Notes: generated by a model not told the origin, from the sequence alone. Positions 54,768 to 63,696 are shown, numbered from the stretch's first letter. The stretch: 64,000 nt of DNA from CAYGTK01 sp964352775 (GCA_964352775.1 CAYGTK010000003.1:1-64000); one strand, 5' to 3'. Translations and numbers: made by a program.

Positions 54768-55820
54768 ATGGCAGACGCGAACAAAGAAAAATTAAAAGCC
54801 CTACAGCTTACCGTAGATAAACTAGAAAAGACCTACGGAAAAGGGACCATTATGAAATTGGGAGATAACGTGGTAGTAGATGCCGAAGTTATCCCAACGG
54901 GAAGCCTTAGCCTTGATGTGGCTTTGGGAATTGGTGGATTGCCTACTGGGCGTATAGTAGAAATATATGGACCTGAATCATCAGGTAAAACCACTTTGGC
55001 TATACACGCCATTGCACAAGCACAAAAGAAAGGTGGCATTGCCGCTATTATTGATGCAGAGCATGCTTTTGATAAAGGATATGCCCAAGCTCTTGGGGTA
55101 GATGTAGAGAATTTGTTGATCAGTCAGCCCGATTGTGGAGAGCAAGCTTTGGACATTGCCGAGCACTTGATACGCTCTGGTGCTTTAGACATAGTAGTAA
55201 TTGACTCCGTAGCAGCACTAGTGCCGCGTGGTGAGTTAGAAGGCGAAATGGGTGATAGCAAAATGGGATTGCAAGCTCGTTTGATGTCGCAAGCCCTACG
55301 TAAATTGACGGGTTCCATCAACAAATCGGGATGTATCTGCATCTTCATTAACCAGCTTCGTGAGAAGATCGGGGTGATGTTCGGTAACCCTGAAACCACT
55401 ACAGGTGGTAATGCTTTGAAATTCTACTCATCAGTTCGTTTAGACATCCGCCGTATTGGGCAGATAAAAGACAAAGACCAAGTAGTGGGTAACCGCACCA
55501 AGGTGAAAGTGGTGAAAAACAAAATGGCACCGCCTTTCCGCATAGCCGAGTTCGACATTATGTACGGCAAAGGCATCTCCAAAGCAGGAGAGATAGTTGA
55601 CATAGGCGTAGAACACGATGTGGTACAAAAAAGTGGCTCGTGGTATAGTTACGACGGCACCAAGTTAGGTCAAGGTCGCGAAGCAGTAAAAGAACTGCTA
55701 CAAGACAACCCCGAACTAGCAGACGAATTAGAAGGCAAGATAAAAGCCAAAATTCACGCTATTCTACACCCTGAAAAGGTAGTGGAAGAAGTGGCAGCAG
55801 AAGTTCCTGCGGAGGCTTAA
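54768..55820 (+). CDS. recA: recombinase RecA
   Basis: A 350-residue RecA with Walker A GPESSGKT (residues 68-75), the conserved IDAEHAFD, the L2-type region [24 protein letters not shown] and a C-terminal acidic tail ([13 protein letters not shown]). It forms the presynaptic filament for homologous recombination and repair. No sequence like the palindromes in front of uvrA is seen upstream. A strong terminator follows its stop. Confidence 0.98.
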   Translation: MADANKEKLKALQLTVDKLEKTYGKGTIMKLGDNVVVDAEVIPTGSLSLDVALGIGGLPTGRIVEIYGPESSGKTTLAIHAIAQAQKKGGIAAIIDAEHAFDKGYAQALGVDVENLLISQPDCGEQALDIAEHLIRSGALDIVVIDSVAALVPRGELEGEMGDSKMGLQARLMSQALRKLTGSINKSGCICIFINQLREKIGVMFGNPETTTGGNALKFYSSVRLDIRRIGQIKDKDQVVGNRTKVKVVKNKMAPPFRIAEFDIMYGKGISKAGEIVDIGVEHDVVQKSGSWYSYDGTKLGQGREAVKELLQDNPELADELEGKIKAKIHAILHPEKVVEEVAAEVPAEA

Positions 55821-55843
55821 TACGCTTTACTAGAATAATTTAG

Positions 55844-55876
55844 AAAGAGGAATGCCGTTTGGTGTTCCTCTTTTTT
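55844..55876 (+). terminator. intrinsic terminator after recA
   Basis: AAAGAGGAATGCC (55844-55856) and GGTGTTCCTCTTT (55861-55873) pair over 13 positions including two wobbles, with a GTTT loop and a T tract. It can work in both directions between recA and the convergent orphan gene. Confidence 0.88.
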
Positions 55877-55895
55877 GTTTGGATCCAAGGGATAT

Positions 55896-56696
55896 TTATT
55901 GTCCCTTGGTCAATTTTTCTTGTTCATCTTCATCTGTAATTATTGTTATTTCTTCTAGCTTGTCTAGCTCGAGAAACATATTCATTGCCTCATATCCAGC
56001 ATCTAGGTCAGAAATCAATGGCATAAGTTTCTTAAAAGGAATGCCTAACTCCTTCGATAAGCTTAATGTCTGTTTTATTGTTTCTATCCTTTTCTGACGA
56101 GCCTCTTCCATCTGAGGACTTAGAGCTAGTTTTCTCTCTAGTTTCTCCAATTCATCATCCGAAACATATTTTTTGAGTTTTTCAAGTTCAAATTTTTGAG
56201 TTAGGTCTCTTAACCATTTACCATCTCTATACTTACGTTTTTCAATATTCTGCTCCCTTAGTTTTATCCATAAGTCCTTGACCTGCTCAACTATTTTACC
56301 AATCCCTAATAAATCAATAGATCCAGGTGAATTATAGTTTATTCTTAAAAGCTGAAGCTGATATTGTGGTCTAAATTGCTTTGCCATTAAATTAATCATG
56401 GACACGTCAATCTCTTGAACGCCATTCCAAATAAATCTCTCCTCTAGCAATGCATTGACAATTGATTTGCTAAAACTAGACTCCTTTATCACTTTCTTAC
56501 CTAAAAAATAGTAGGGGAAGCCTTCGGAACCTTTCTCCATATCAAGAGAATTTAGGAGCAAGGAGGAGTTGTAAACTTTGTTAATAAAATCAAGGAGAAT
56601 TACAATTTCATCTGGCCACCAGTTATCATTCACGCTAATTCTCAAAAACTTGGTAGAAAGGTCAACTTTACTTTTTGTGTCTATTATAAAATCCAT
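55896..56696 (-). CDS. orphan protein of unknown function, AT-rich
   Basis: A 266-residue soluble protein. An N-terminal region (about 15-55; FLRISVNDNWWPDEIVILLDFI) is followed by a middle segment LLRINYNSPGSIDLLGIG and a long charged helical part (about 140-215, rich in Lys, Arg and Glu). The SPG.(I/W)(D/E)(L/F)LG... followed by R..YRD... pattern recalls uncharacterised accessory proteins found in many bacteria, but I cannot name the family. Its base composition looks noticeably more AT-rich than the neighbours, and it stands alone next to a repeat island. Together these suggest an acquired gene. Confidence 0.7.
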   Translation of the reverse strand: MDFIIDTKSKVDLSTKFLRISVNDNWWPDEIVILLDFINKVYNSSLLLNSLDMEKGSEGFPYYFLGKKVIKESSFSKSIVNALLEERFIWNGVQEIDVSMINLMAKQFRPQYQLQLLRINYNSPGSIDLLGIGKIVEQVKDLWIKLREQNIEKRKYRDGKWLRDLTQKFELEKLKKYVSDDELEKLERKLALSPQMEEARQKRIETIKQTLSLSKELGIPFKKLMPLISDLDAGYEAMNMFLELDKLEEITIITDEDEQEKLTKGQ

Positions 56697-56816
56697 TCCT
56701 ATGTATGTTAATAATCAGAGCTAAAATATGACTTAAACATCATAATTTTAATTTACCCCTCATAAAAGCATCTCTTCCAAAATAAAAACCAGAATTACAT
56801 ATTTAGAGACTCTCAA

Positions 56817-56876
56817 GAAAGCAAGATGTGCGGAACATGAAGTGTGGTGCGCCAGATGCTGAAACAACTTCAACAG
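56817..56876 (+). repeat. dispersed intergenic repeat, copy 1 of the 56.7-57.1 kb island
   Basis: This copy (GAAAGCAAGATGTGCGGAAC..., then GCGCCAGATGCTGAAACAA) matches the reverse complement of 49251-49308 over nearly its whole length. It overlaps no gene. Confidence 0.65.
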
Positions 56877-56916
56877 AATAGATATAGACACCTATATTGT
56901 AGGTAATCCGATAAAG

Positions 56917-56974
56917 GAATGACTTGCAAAACGTAAAGTATAAAGCGCCAGATACTGAAACAAGTCCAGCATGA
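56917..56974 (+). repeat. dispersed intergenic repeat, degenerate copy 2
   Basis: It shares AACGTAAAGT... and GCGCCAGATACTGAAACAAG then TCCAGCA with the other copies; the first half is less conserved. Confidence 0.55.
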
Positions 56975-57011
56975 CGGGTGTGGGTGGTAATTCTAAAAAA
57001 AGCGCAAGCGT

Positions 57012-57114
57012 CACCCTGAGCATGCAGCGTAGCGAAATAGTCGAAGGGTGGTGTGCCGAGCGATGAACATAGTACCCTCCCCAGCACCGCACGCTTCGAG
57101 AGCCTCAGCGTGAC
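57012..57114. repeat. inverted CACCCTGAGC-type repeats
   Basis: CACCCTGAGC...CGAAGGGTG (57012-57050) is self-complementary at its ends, and CTTCGAGAGCCTCAGCGTGAC (57094-57114) is a head-to-head partial copy. Such units are widely scattered in Bacteroidota intergenic DNA. They end 44 bases before the stop of the VTC gene. Confidence 0.6.
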
Positions 57115-57157
57115 CTAGGTATTGAGCAAAATCTTGAGTTTAACTTTTAGCCTCTAC

Positions 57158-57787
57158 CTAAGCATTCATCATCATCATCCCATTCATATACTTCGAACTT
57201 TTTGTTTGGCGGAAAGGGAAATGGCCAGCTAGCTGCCCCCATTCTGGGTCGTTCTCTTCGTCGTATTTTAGTTCAATTATGGCGCCTGTCTCTTTATGGC
57301 AAGTTTCGCCAATACCGAAACCCTTTACGAACGGTCGGTATTCCAATTCCCTATCAATAGTCAAGCGAAATTTGCCATCGAAGGAGACGTAGTAGCTGCG
57401 CTTGTAGCAGTTGAATAAGCCTGGCTGTAAAAAACCTAGTGAAGCCAGCTTAGGGTATTGTAGCAAGCTGACAAAACTAGATGGGTCAAAATGATCAATA
57501 GGTATAAGTGTCTTTTTACTTAGTTCATCTTGTTTACTTTTTACTTCAAAGGTGGGTGTCTGTATAGCATTACTCTCACCATACCACCTTACTCTGAATT
57601 TACGTCGCTCTCCGCTACCCATGCCATGCAGCTGGATACTGCTAAAGCCCATATCGTCAAAATAGATGTTGTTCACCTGTCGATCTGGGTATTGCATCGT
57701 AAACCCTGCTGGGTGCTTTTCAATGCTTGCTTGTATCTGATGAAGGTCTAGCCCTTCCACTTTATATTTCCGTTCGTAGCGCATCAT
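57158..57787 (-). CDS. VTC-domain protein, putative polyphosphate polymerase
   Basis: A 209-residue protein of the VTC/triphosphate-tunnel group: an initial MRYERKYKV, then RRKFRVRWYG, FEVKSKQDELSKK and IIELKYDEEND, which supply the basic and acidic residues lining the tunnel. In eukaryotes the domain makes polyphosphate; bacterial versions are less studied. It overlaps the DUF4956 gene by 4 bases, the usual bacterial pairing. The catalytic residues appear intact. Confidence 0.85.
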   Translation of the reverse strand: MMRYERKYKVEGLDLHQIQASIEKHPAGFTMQYPDRQVNNIYFDDMGFSSIQLHGMGSGERRKFRVRWYGESNAIQTPTFEVKSKQDELSKKTLIPIDHFDPSSFVSLLQYPKLASLGFLQPGLFNCYKRSYYVSFDGKFRLTIDRELEYRPFVKGFGIGETCHKETGAIIELKYDEENDPEWGQLAGHFPFRQTKSSKYMNGMMMMNA

Positions 57788-58455
57788 AGTGATAGATCGG
57801 GGTTTTCTACCAAGGCCAATTGCACCTTGGGGTCTAGTTGATATAGTTGCTGCTTGAGTTGCTCAAGCGCATCGGTTTCGGCACTTATTACTTCGTAGGT
57901 AAGCGAGGTGTTAAGCTCGCCATCTACTATGCTTTTCATTTTATGCTCAGGATAGTTTCGGCTAACCAATTCACCCACAGCTTTGGTAGCGGCATGGGTT
58001 TTTATAGATAAGCTGTAGCTGTGTTCGGCATCTTTTCGCCCGCTTCCTTGCGTGTAATGCAGTATTAGCGAGGCTACAAAAAAGAAGCCTACACCAATTA
58101 GTAAGAGAAGAATTTCACCTGCCCCAGCACCAATACCGATAGCCACGGCGATGAACAGGTAAACAAGCTCTTGAGGATCTTTAATGGCTGAGCGAAAGCG
58201 AATGATAGAGAGCGCCCCAACCAAACCCAGCGATAAGGCTAACGATGATTTTACCACTGAAATAATGATCATTGTAGTAAGGGCCAATGGGAAGAAGCTA
58301 CGCGCTAAGCGTTGTCGGTTAGATAGCGACCTACCAAATTTTACATAGAACCATTGTAATAACAGCGATAACAGTAATACCACTACCAAGGCCACAGCAA
58401 AGGCTGCCGCATCAAACGATGGTGCTTGCGTGAAGAGGGATCTCCAAGTGGTCAT
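57784..58455 (-). CDS. DUF4956 membrane protein
   Basis: A 223-residue protein with four membrane helices in its first 140 residues (about 18-36, 52-72, 95-125) and the hallmark LGLVGALSIIRFRSAIKDPQE. The C-terminal part is a ferredoxin-like soluble domain. It is often encoded next to VTC-domain genes and is presumed to work with them in a membrane complex. No CotH-type kinase gene is adjacent here. Confidence 0.87.
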   Translation of the reverse strand: MTTWRSLFTQAPSFDAAAFAVALVVVLLLSLLLQWFYVKFGRSLSNRQRLARSFFPLALTTMIIISVVKSSLALSLGLVGALSIIRFRSAIKDPQELVYLFIAVAIGIGAGAGEILLLLIGVGFFFVASLILHYTQGSGRKDAEHSYSLSIKTHAATKAVGELVSRNYPEHKMKSIVDGELNTSLTYEVISAETDALEQLKQQLYQLDPKVQLALVENPDLSL

Positions 58456-58523
58456 ATTTCAAAAATACCTGAAGCACCCACCAAATAAGGCGCAGATCTG
58501 CACATCTATTTAGGGGCTTTGTC

Positions 58524-58531
58524 TATTTTTG
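58524..58531 (+). promoter_or_regulatory. putative glyQS promoter -7 element (TATTTTTG)
   Basis: TATTTTTG fits TAnnTTTG and is only 4 bases from the ATG at 58536, so the transcript would start at or near the start codon. Confidence 0.45.
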
Positions 58532-58535
58532 CCGA

Positions 58536-60077
58536 ATGGCACAACAAGACGACCTTTTCAAGAAAATAATTGCGCATTGTAAAGAATACGGATTCGTATT
58601 CCCTAGTAGTGAAATTTATGATGGCCTTGGCGCTGTTTACGACTACGGCCCTTATGGTAGCGAGTTGAAAAATAACATTCAAGACTTCTGGTGGAAAAGC
58701 ATGGTACAAATGCACGAAAACATTGTAGGTATTGATGCAGCCATATTCATGCACCCAAAAACTTGGAAGGCTAGTGGACACGTAGATGCTTTTAACGATC
58801 CATTGATAGACAACAAGGATTCGAAGAAGCGCTATCGTGCTGATGTATTGATAGAGGATGTGATAGAGAAGTATCGCCAAAAGATAGAGAAAGATGTAGC
58901 CAAGGGTATCAAACGCTTTGGCGAAGATTTTGATGAAGCTCAGTTTCGTGCTACCAACCCCAACGTACAGCGTAACCAAGCCAAGATAGATGACATTGAA
59001 GGCAAGATGAAAGCTGCTTTGGAAGCGAGTGATCTAGTAGCACTAAAGACTTTGATAGAAGAATTAGGAATAGCCGACCCAGCTACAGGCAGTAAGAATT
59101 GGACGGATGTTCGTCAGTTCAACTTAATGTTTGGTACGCAAGTAGGTTCGGTAGCTGAAGACAGCAATACTATATATCTACGCCCAGAAACGGCACAAGG
59201 TATTTTTGTGAATTTCTTGAACGTACAGCAGAGCAGTCGCCAGAAAATACCATTTGGTATCGCTCAGGTTGGTAAAGCTTTCCGTAATGAGATAGTAGCC
59301 CGCCAGTTCATTTTCCGTACACGCGAATTTGAGCAGATGGAGATGCAATATTTCGTTCGCCCAGGGGAGCAAAAAGAAGCTTATGAATACTGGAAGGAAG
59401 CCCGTATGAAGTGGCACCGTTCTTTAGGTTTTGGTGAAGAAGTACTTCGTTTTCATGACCATATTAAGCCTGCCCACTATGCGGATGCTGCGGTAGATAT
59501 TGAATTTGATTATCCGTTCGGTTTCAAAGAGATAGAGGGTATTCATAGTCGTACTGATTTTGACTTGACCCAGCACCAAGAAATGAGTGGTAAAAAGCTG
59601 CAGTATTTCGATCCAGAGTTGAATAAGAGCTACGTGCCTTACGTGATAGAGACCTCTATTGGCTTGAACCGCACCATTTTGGCCGTGCTTTGCAATGCTT
59701 ATAAAGAAGAAGTGGTGAACGAAGAAAAGGGAACTACCCGTGTGGTATTGAAACTGCCCCCAGCTTTGGCACCTATTAAAGTGGCTATTTTGCCATTGAT
59801 AAAGAAAGATGGCCTTCCAGAAAAAGCTCGTGAGATACTGAATACGTTGAAGCTAGATCTGCAATGCTACTACGAAGAAAAAGACACGGTAGGTAAGCGT
59901 TACCGCCGTATGGATGCTATAGGTACGCCATACTGCGTAACCGTTGATCACCAGACTTTAGAGGACAATACCGTGACCATTCGCGAGCGAGATACTATGG
60001 AACAGGTGCGTGTTTCTATTGATAAAGTGCAGCAAATTGTATCCGAACGAGTTAGTTGGAGCAAAATGATCGCGTAA
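58536..60077 (+). CDS. glyQS: glycine--tRNA ligase (dimeric type)
   Basis: A 513-residue class II synthetase of the alpha2 type. It has motif 2 (FRNEIVARQFIFRTREFEQMEMQYF), motif 3 (IETSIGLNRTILAVL) and the C-terminal anticodon-binding domain (VAILPLIKKDGLPEKAREIL). The start YDGLGAVYDYGPYG is characteristic of bacterial glycyl-tRNA synthetases of this class. A membrane SGNH gene begins 8 bases after its stop. Confidence 0.97.
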   Translation: MAQQDDLFKKIIAHCKEYGFVFPSSEIYDGLGAVYDYGPYGSELKNNIQDFWWKSMVQMHENIVGIDAAIFMHPKTWKASGHVDAFNDPLIDNKDSKKRYRADVLIEDVIEKYRQKIEKDVAKGIKRFGEDFDEAQFRATNPNVQRNQAKIDDIEGKMKAALEASDLVALKTLIEELGIADPATGSKNWTDVRQFNLMFGTQVGSVAEDSNTIYLRPETAQGIFVNFLNVQQSSRQKIPFGIAQVGKAFRNEIVARQFIFRTREFEQMEMQYFVRPGEQKEAYEYWKEARMKWHRSLGFGEEVLRFHDHIKPAHYADAAVDIEFDYPFGFKEIEGIHSRTDFDLTQHQEMSGKKLQYFDPELNKSYVPYVIETSIGLNRTILAVLCNAYKEEVVNEEKGTTRVVLKLPPALAPIKVAILPLIKKDGLPEKAREILNTLKLDLQCYYEEKDTVGKRYRRMDAIGTPYCVTVDHQTLEDNTVTIRERDTMEQVRVSIDKVQQIVSERVSWSKMIA

Positions 60078-60085
60078 CTTCCAGC

Positions 60086-61366
60086 ATGCGTAAGAGGTTC
60101 ACCCTATTTCTTTTTGTGCTGCATTTGCTGTTCATTGTGCTGGTCTATTTCGAGTATCAGGCAATTAGCATTCAGCCGCAGTTAGTGTCTTTTTACACAT
60201 GGGCGTGCTTCTTTGGGTTTTTTGTAACCACTTTTTTTTTTCTACTCCACTTGCTTATTGGGCTAATAGGAATGCGAAAACATAAGCGTCAGATAATTTG
60301 GGTGGCGGCATTCAGTATCACTTTTTTCCTGATAGCATTTGAGCTTATTTTACGCATAAATGGACACCATGCATCGTATACGGAGCATGGCTTGAAAGGA
60401 AACTATGCCTCGCCGTATGTTACGCAAGAGCAAGGCTGGCTGCACATTTGGGGAAAAAATGAAGAGCACAGCGCCAACAATGGACCTGACCGACCAGTTT
60501 TGACCCGAAAAACCAATTCCCTTGGACTTACAGGCCCCGACCCCGCCATAGAAAAAGACAGTAACGCTTATCGCATAATTGCTTTTGGTGATTCTTTTAC
60601 GGAAGGCTGGGGAACTACGGAAGATTCTAGTTGGGTGAATGTATTTAAGGGTTTAGTGGATGACGAAATTCCAGATAAACAAGTAGAGGCTATTAACGCT
60701 GGAGTAGCTGGAAGTGATCCGCTTTTTGGGTATATCTTCTTGAAAACGGAAATGCTGAACTATAACCCTGACCTAGTATTGGTGACCATTAATTATTCTG
60801 ATGAAGGTGATGTGATGTTACGTGGTGGATTAGAGCGGTTTTTACCTGATGGCACCACTCAATATACTGATGCTCCGAAATGGGAACGACTATATGCTGT
60901 GAGCTACAGTTTCAGGTGGTTGATACGGAAAATGGTAGCTATGGACGACCTGCTTATCCCTGATGCAGAAAGAGAGCAAAGACGCGAAAAGGCTATAGAA
61001 GATCTGGATGAAGGTCTGCAGGCTTTAGAGGTATTATCAGAACAATCTAACATCCCCATAGCTCTGGTTTTTCACCCGATGTTCAACGAGATATTTATGT
61101 TGGAATATGAATCAGACTTTCAAAGACTGATCGATGAATTTAGAAGTCGTAATAAGGTAATAGTAGTTGATGCCATGCCTCATTTTAGGGATAGCCTAGG
61201 ACTGACAGAAGAAACAGTTTACGGGTATTACCTAGATGGTGACTACCACCACAATGGCAAGGGATACAGAGAGTTAGCCAAAGCTATTTTCAATTCATTG
61301 AAAGAGGAGGACATATGGGAACAAACCACATCGGTTAATTCTGATTCCACACAAATAGCTCTTTAA
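60086..61366 (+). CDS. membrane-anchored SGNH/GDSL hydrolase
   Basis: A 426-residue protein with three N-terminal membrane helices (about 5-26, 36-60, 72-93) and an extracytoplasmic SGNH domain: IIAFGDSFTEGWG (block I), NAGVAGSDPLFGYI (block II) and LDGDYHHNGKGY (block V). This resembles acyl-group transferases or esterases acting on envelope polymers. The start ATG at 60086 follows the glyQS stop; an ATG at 60056 in frame overlaps glyQS. Its substrate is unknown. Confidence 0.82.
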   Translation: MRKRFTLFLFVLHLLFIVLVYFEYQAISIQPQLVSFYTWACFFGFFVTTFFFLLHLLIGLIGMRKHKRQIIWVAAFSITFFLIAFELILRINGHHASYTEHGLKGNYASPYVTQEQGWLHIWGKNEEHSANNGPDRPVLTRKTNSLGLTGPDPAIEKDSNAYRIIAFGDSFTEGWGTTEDSSWVNVFKGLVDDEIPDKQVEAINAGVAGSDPLFGYIFLKTEMLNYNPDLVLVTINYSDEGDVMLRGGLERFLPDGTTQYTDAPKWERLYAVSYSFRWLIRKMVAMDDLLIPDAEREQRREKAIEDLDEGLQALEVLSEQSNIPIALVFHPMFNEIFMLEYESDFQRLIDEFRSRNKVIVVDAMPHFRDSLGLTEETVYGYYLDGDYHHNGKGYRELAKAIFNSLKEEDIWEQTTSVNSDSTQIAL

Positions 61367-61369
61367 AAG

Positions 61370-61397
61370 AAGCCCCTCCGATAAACAAAGGGGCTTT
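61370..61397. terminator. bidirectional terminator
   Basis: AAGCCCCT (61370-61377) and AGGGGCTT (61389-61396) form an 8-bp stem between the convergent SGNH and SulP genes, with short A and T tracts at the edges. Confidence 0.7.
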
Positions 61398-61407
61398 CTA
61401 CTGAACA

Positions 61408-63156
61408 TCATAAATACAAAGAGGCTGGTTCGGCAATTCCCAATGAGCGAGCTTGCGCCACGGCATCGTGGGTAAAGCGGAAGAACTGTTTCTCACCTAC
61501 TTTGTCTACCACTTTTACGCGCTCTAACACGTTGCTCACTTTTTCAGAAGCTCCGCTGATGAACACTTCTACTCCGTTACTTCGGGCTTCTTCCACAAGA
61601 TCTTCTATAGCGTAAGCGCCCGATAGATCCATTAGCGGAACACTTTTTAAGTCGATAACCAACACATCGTGCTCCTTAGCTTGATGGTAACTCTGGTGTA
61701 ACGGATCAATAGAACCAAAGAATAATGGCCCCTCAGGCTTTAAGATCTTTATCCGCTTTTTAGAGAAAGACACATCAGCTCCATCAGTTATCATTACGTC
61801 TTCATCTTCTGATGCGTATTCAACTTTATGCTCGTATGCGGTACTCACCTCTTGCACAAATCGGAAGAAGGCTAGCACCATTCCTACTGCCATAGCAACT
61901 AGAAGGTCTTCTACTACGGTAACAACTAATACCGTCCAGAACACCAGCATATCGGTTAATGGCAAACGATGAAGCACGGGGATAATGCGGTAATCCAAAA
62001 TATCGATACCTACTTTAAAAAGTATAGCCGCTAAGGCTGCCATAGGAATAGTTGAAGCCAATGGCCCTAAGCCTAATACCAACGCCAATAGAACCAAACC
62101 ATGAGTGATAGATGCCAACGGTGAACGACCACCTGATTGTACATTAGCAACAGTACGCATAGTGGCAGTTGCGGTAGTTAATCCACCTACTAGGCCTGCT
62201 GCCATATTGGCGATGCCTTGCCCGAAAGTTTCACGGTCGCTACTGTGGCGGTCGCCTGTCATTTGATCGGCTACTACACAGGTTAAAAGTGAATCGAAAA
62301 TGGCTAATCCCGCAAGGGTAAATGCTGGCCAAATGAAATCGCTGAAACGACTAAGGTCGGGCATGTATAGGCTTGGTAAGCCCGTAGGTATATCGCCGAT
62401 GTATTCTATGTTCAAAGCAAAGCCATTGGCAATGCTTGTACCCAATACCAATGCAACCAGAGGTGAAGGCACTATCCTCAACTTCGGCACCTGCTTAATA
62501 ACATAAGGCCACAAAAACAGAATAGCTAATGTGGGCACAGAAACAGCTAATGCCTGATAGCTAATATGAGTAATGGCGTATGGAATTGAGGTGATAGCCT
62601 CTGATACCGAATGCGGTGCAGGCAAACCTAAAAAGGAATCGAACTCCAGTAACATAACAATGACACCGATGCCGCACATAAAGCCCGCAACAACAGAGTA
62701 AGGGGTGTAATAAATAAATCGCCCAACCCGCAATAGGGAAAGTACTACTAGAATAACCCCACTTAAGAAAATGATAGTAAATGCTGCAATAATATCTGGG
62801 TCGCCAGTGGCTGTTGTGAAGATGGCTAAATAGGCAGCTAGCTGTACCATTTTCGGTCCAGTTGGCCCGCTTACTCCTAAGCGAGAACCTCCGAATAGCC
62901 CGCCGAAAATACCACCACAAATGGCGCCCCAAATACCCGCCATTGGGCCTAGGCCCGAGCCAACCCCAAATGCAAGGGCTAGTGGTAAAGCGATAATTGC
63001 CACCGTAATACCCGCCATAATATCGCCACGAATACCGTCGCGTTTTATCATACGGATGTTGTTCATCGGGTTTATTTCCCGAAGACTGTCCGTAAGAAAG
63101 TTCTTGATGAATTGAAGATCAGTAGCCGTATTCTTAGGCTTTGAAGTATGTTTCAT
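61408..63156 (-). CDS. SulP-family anion transporter with STAS domain
   Basis: A 582-residue transporter with about twelve membrane segments and the SulP hallmark AIIALPLALAFGVGSGLGPMAGIWGAI. A C-terminal STAS domain (about 470-575) contains VIDLKSVPLMDLSGAYAIEDLV. Members move sulfate, bicarbonate or other anions, usually with Na+ or H+. The substrate cannot be decided here. The 100-base upstream region carries nested palindromes. Confidence 0.93.
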   Translation of the reverse strand: MKHTSKPKNTATDLQFIKNFLTDSLREINPMNNIRMIKRDGIRGDIMAGITVAIIALPLALAFGVGSGLGPMAGIWGAICGGIFGGLFGGSRLGVSGPTGPKMVQLAAYLAIFTTATGDPDIIAAFTIIFLSGVILVVLSLLRVGRFIYYTPYSVVAGFMCGIGVIVMLLEFDSFLGLPAPHSVSEAITSIPYAITHISYQALAVSVPTLAILFLWPYVIKQVPKLRIVPSPLVALVLGTSIANGFALNIEYIGDIPTGLPSLYMPDLSRFSDFIWPAFTLAGLAIFDSLLTCVVADQMTGDRHSSDRETFGQGIANMAAGLVGGLTTATATMRTVANVQSGGRSPLASITHGLVLLALVLGLGPLASTIPMAALAAILFKVGIDILDYRIIPVLHRLPLTDMLVFWTVLVVTVVEDLLVAMAVGMVLAFFRFVQEVSTAYEHKVEYASEDEDVMITDGADVSFSKKRIKILKPEGPLFFGSIDPLHQSYHQAKEHDVLVIDLKSVPLMDLSGAYAIEDLVEEARSNGVEVFISGASEKVSNVLERVKVVDKVGEKQFFRFTHDAVAQARSLGIAEPASLYL

Positions 63157-63194
63157 GAAAATTGAGTTTGAAATTCTAAGATGTAATAGACCTA

Positions 63195-63228
63195 TAGTCC
63201 GACTAGTAGAAACTAGTGCAATGGACTA
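63195..63228. promoter_or_regulatory. nested palindromes upstream of the SulP gene
   Basis: Outer arms TAGTCC (63195-63200) and GGACTA (63223-63228) enclose two copies of ACTAGT (63202-63207 and 63212-63217) separated by AGAA. The whole lies 39-72 bases upstream of the SulP ATG, in an operator-like position or as a structured leader. Confidence 0.45.
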
Positions 63229-63233
63229 ATTAA

Positions 63234-63256
63234 GAAATACCCGAAAGGGTAGTTTC
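63234..63256 (-). terminator. hairpin following the small membrane protein gene
   Basis: GAAATACCC (63234-63242) pairs with GGGTAGTTTC (63247-63256) around a GAAA loop with one bulge; on the minus strand it is followed by TTAATTAG. It begins in the stop codon of the gene at 63256-63594 and may end its transcript before the SulP gene. Confidence 0.4.
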
Positions 63257-63594
63257 TAGGCTCTATCGTAGAAAATCAACTCGTGATGGAGAAGGTAGGA
63301 ATGGGTGTGGTTGCTAGCGTATTGTAGCTCACCTTTTCTAAGTGTAACCTCAGAAAGAATGCATTGAACAGGATGCTCTACAACGGCTAAAATGTTACCG
63401 AAATCAGCATCTAGCTTGGCAGAAAATTGAAAGCGCGAACCTTCGTTTTCACTTTCCTCTATTACTTCTTCCACTTCCTCGCTGGCAAAAAGATCTGCCT
63501 TGTCAGAAGAATTGTAAGGAGCTTGAAAGAACAAAAGCAACACGGTAAATACTAAGCCCAAAAGCACGAGGCTCTGGCGAGTATCTTTATCCAT
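63256..63594 (-). CDS. small membrane-anchored protein of unknown function
   Basis: A 112-residue protein from the ATG at 63594 (an upstream ATG at 63618 adds eight residues). It has an N-terminal membrane helix (about 8-24; SLVLLGLVFTVLLLFFQ), an acidic linker (EEVEEVIEESENE) and a soluble domain of about 60 residues ending YLLHHELIFYDRA. No family is recognised. It is on the same strand as, and upstream of, the SulP gene; a hairpin separates them. Confidence 0.65.
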   Translation of the reverse strand: MDKDTRQSLVLLGLVFTVLLLFFQAPYNSSDKADLFASEEVEEVIEESENEGSRFQFSAKLDADFGNILAVVEHPVQCILSEVTLRKGELQYASNHTHSYLLHHELIFYDRA

Positions 63595-63696
63595 AAATGT
63601 TGCTCTTTTCAATTGCACAATACAAAGTTACATTTCCTAAACCTATTATCAATAACGATAACAGGGCATAGTACGGCAGCTGCCCACAAAAGTTTA

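Noticed and set aside
56803..57092. Two overlapping minus-strand frames of 94 and 66 codons
   Set aside because: They consist of the dispersed repeat units and the CACCCTGAGC palindrome read as protein; this is a common annotation artefact in such repeats.
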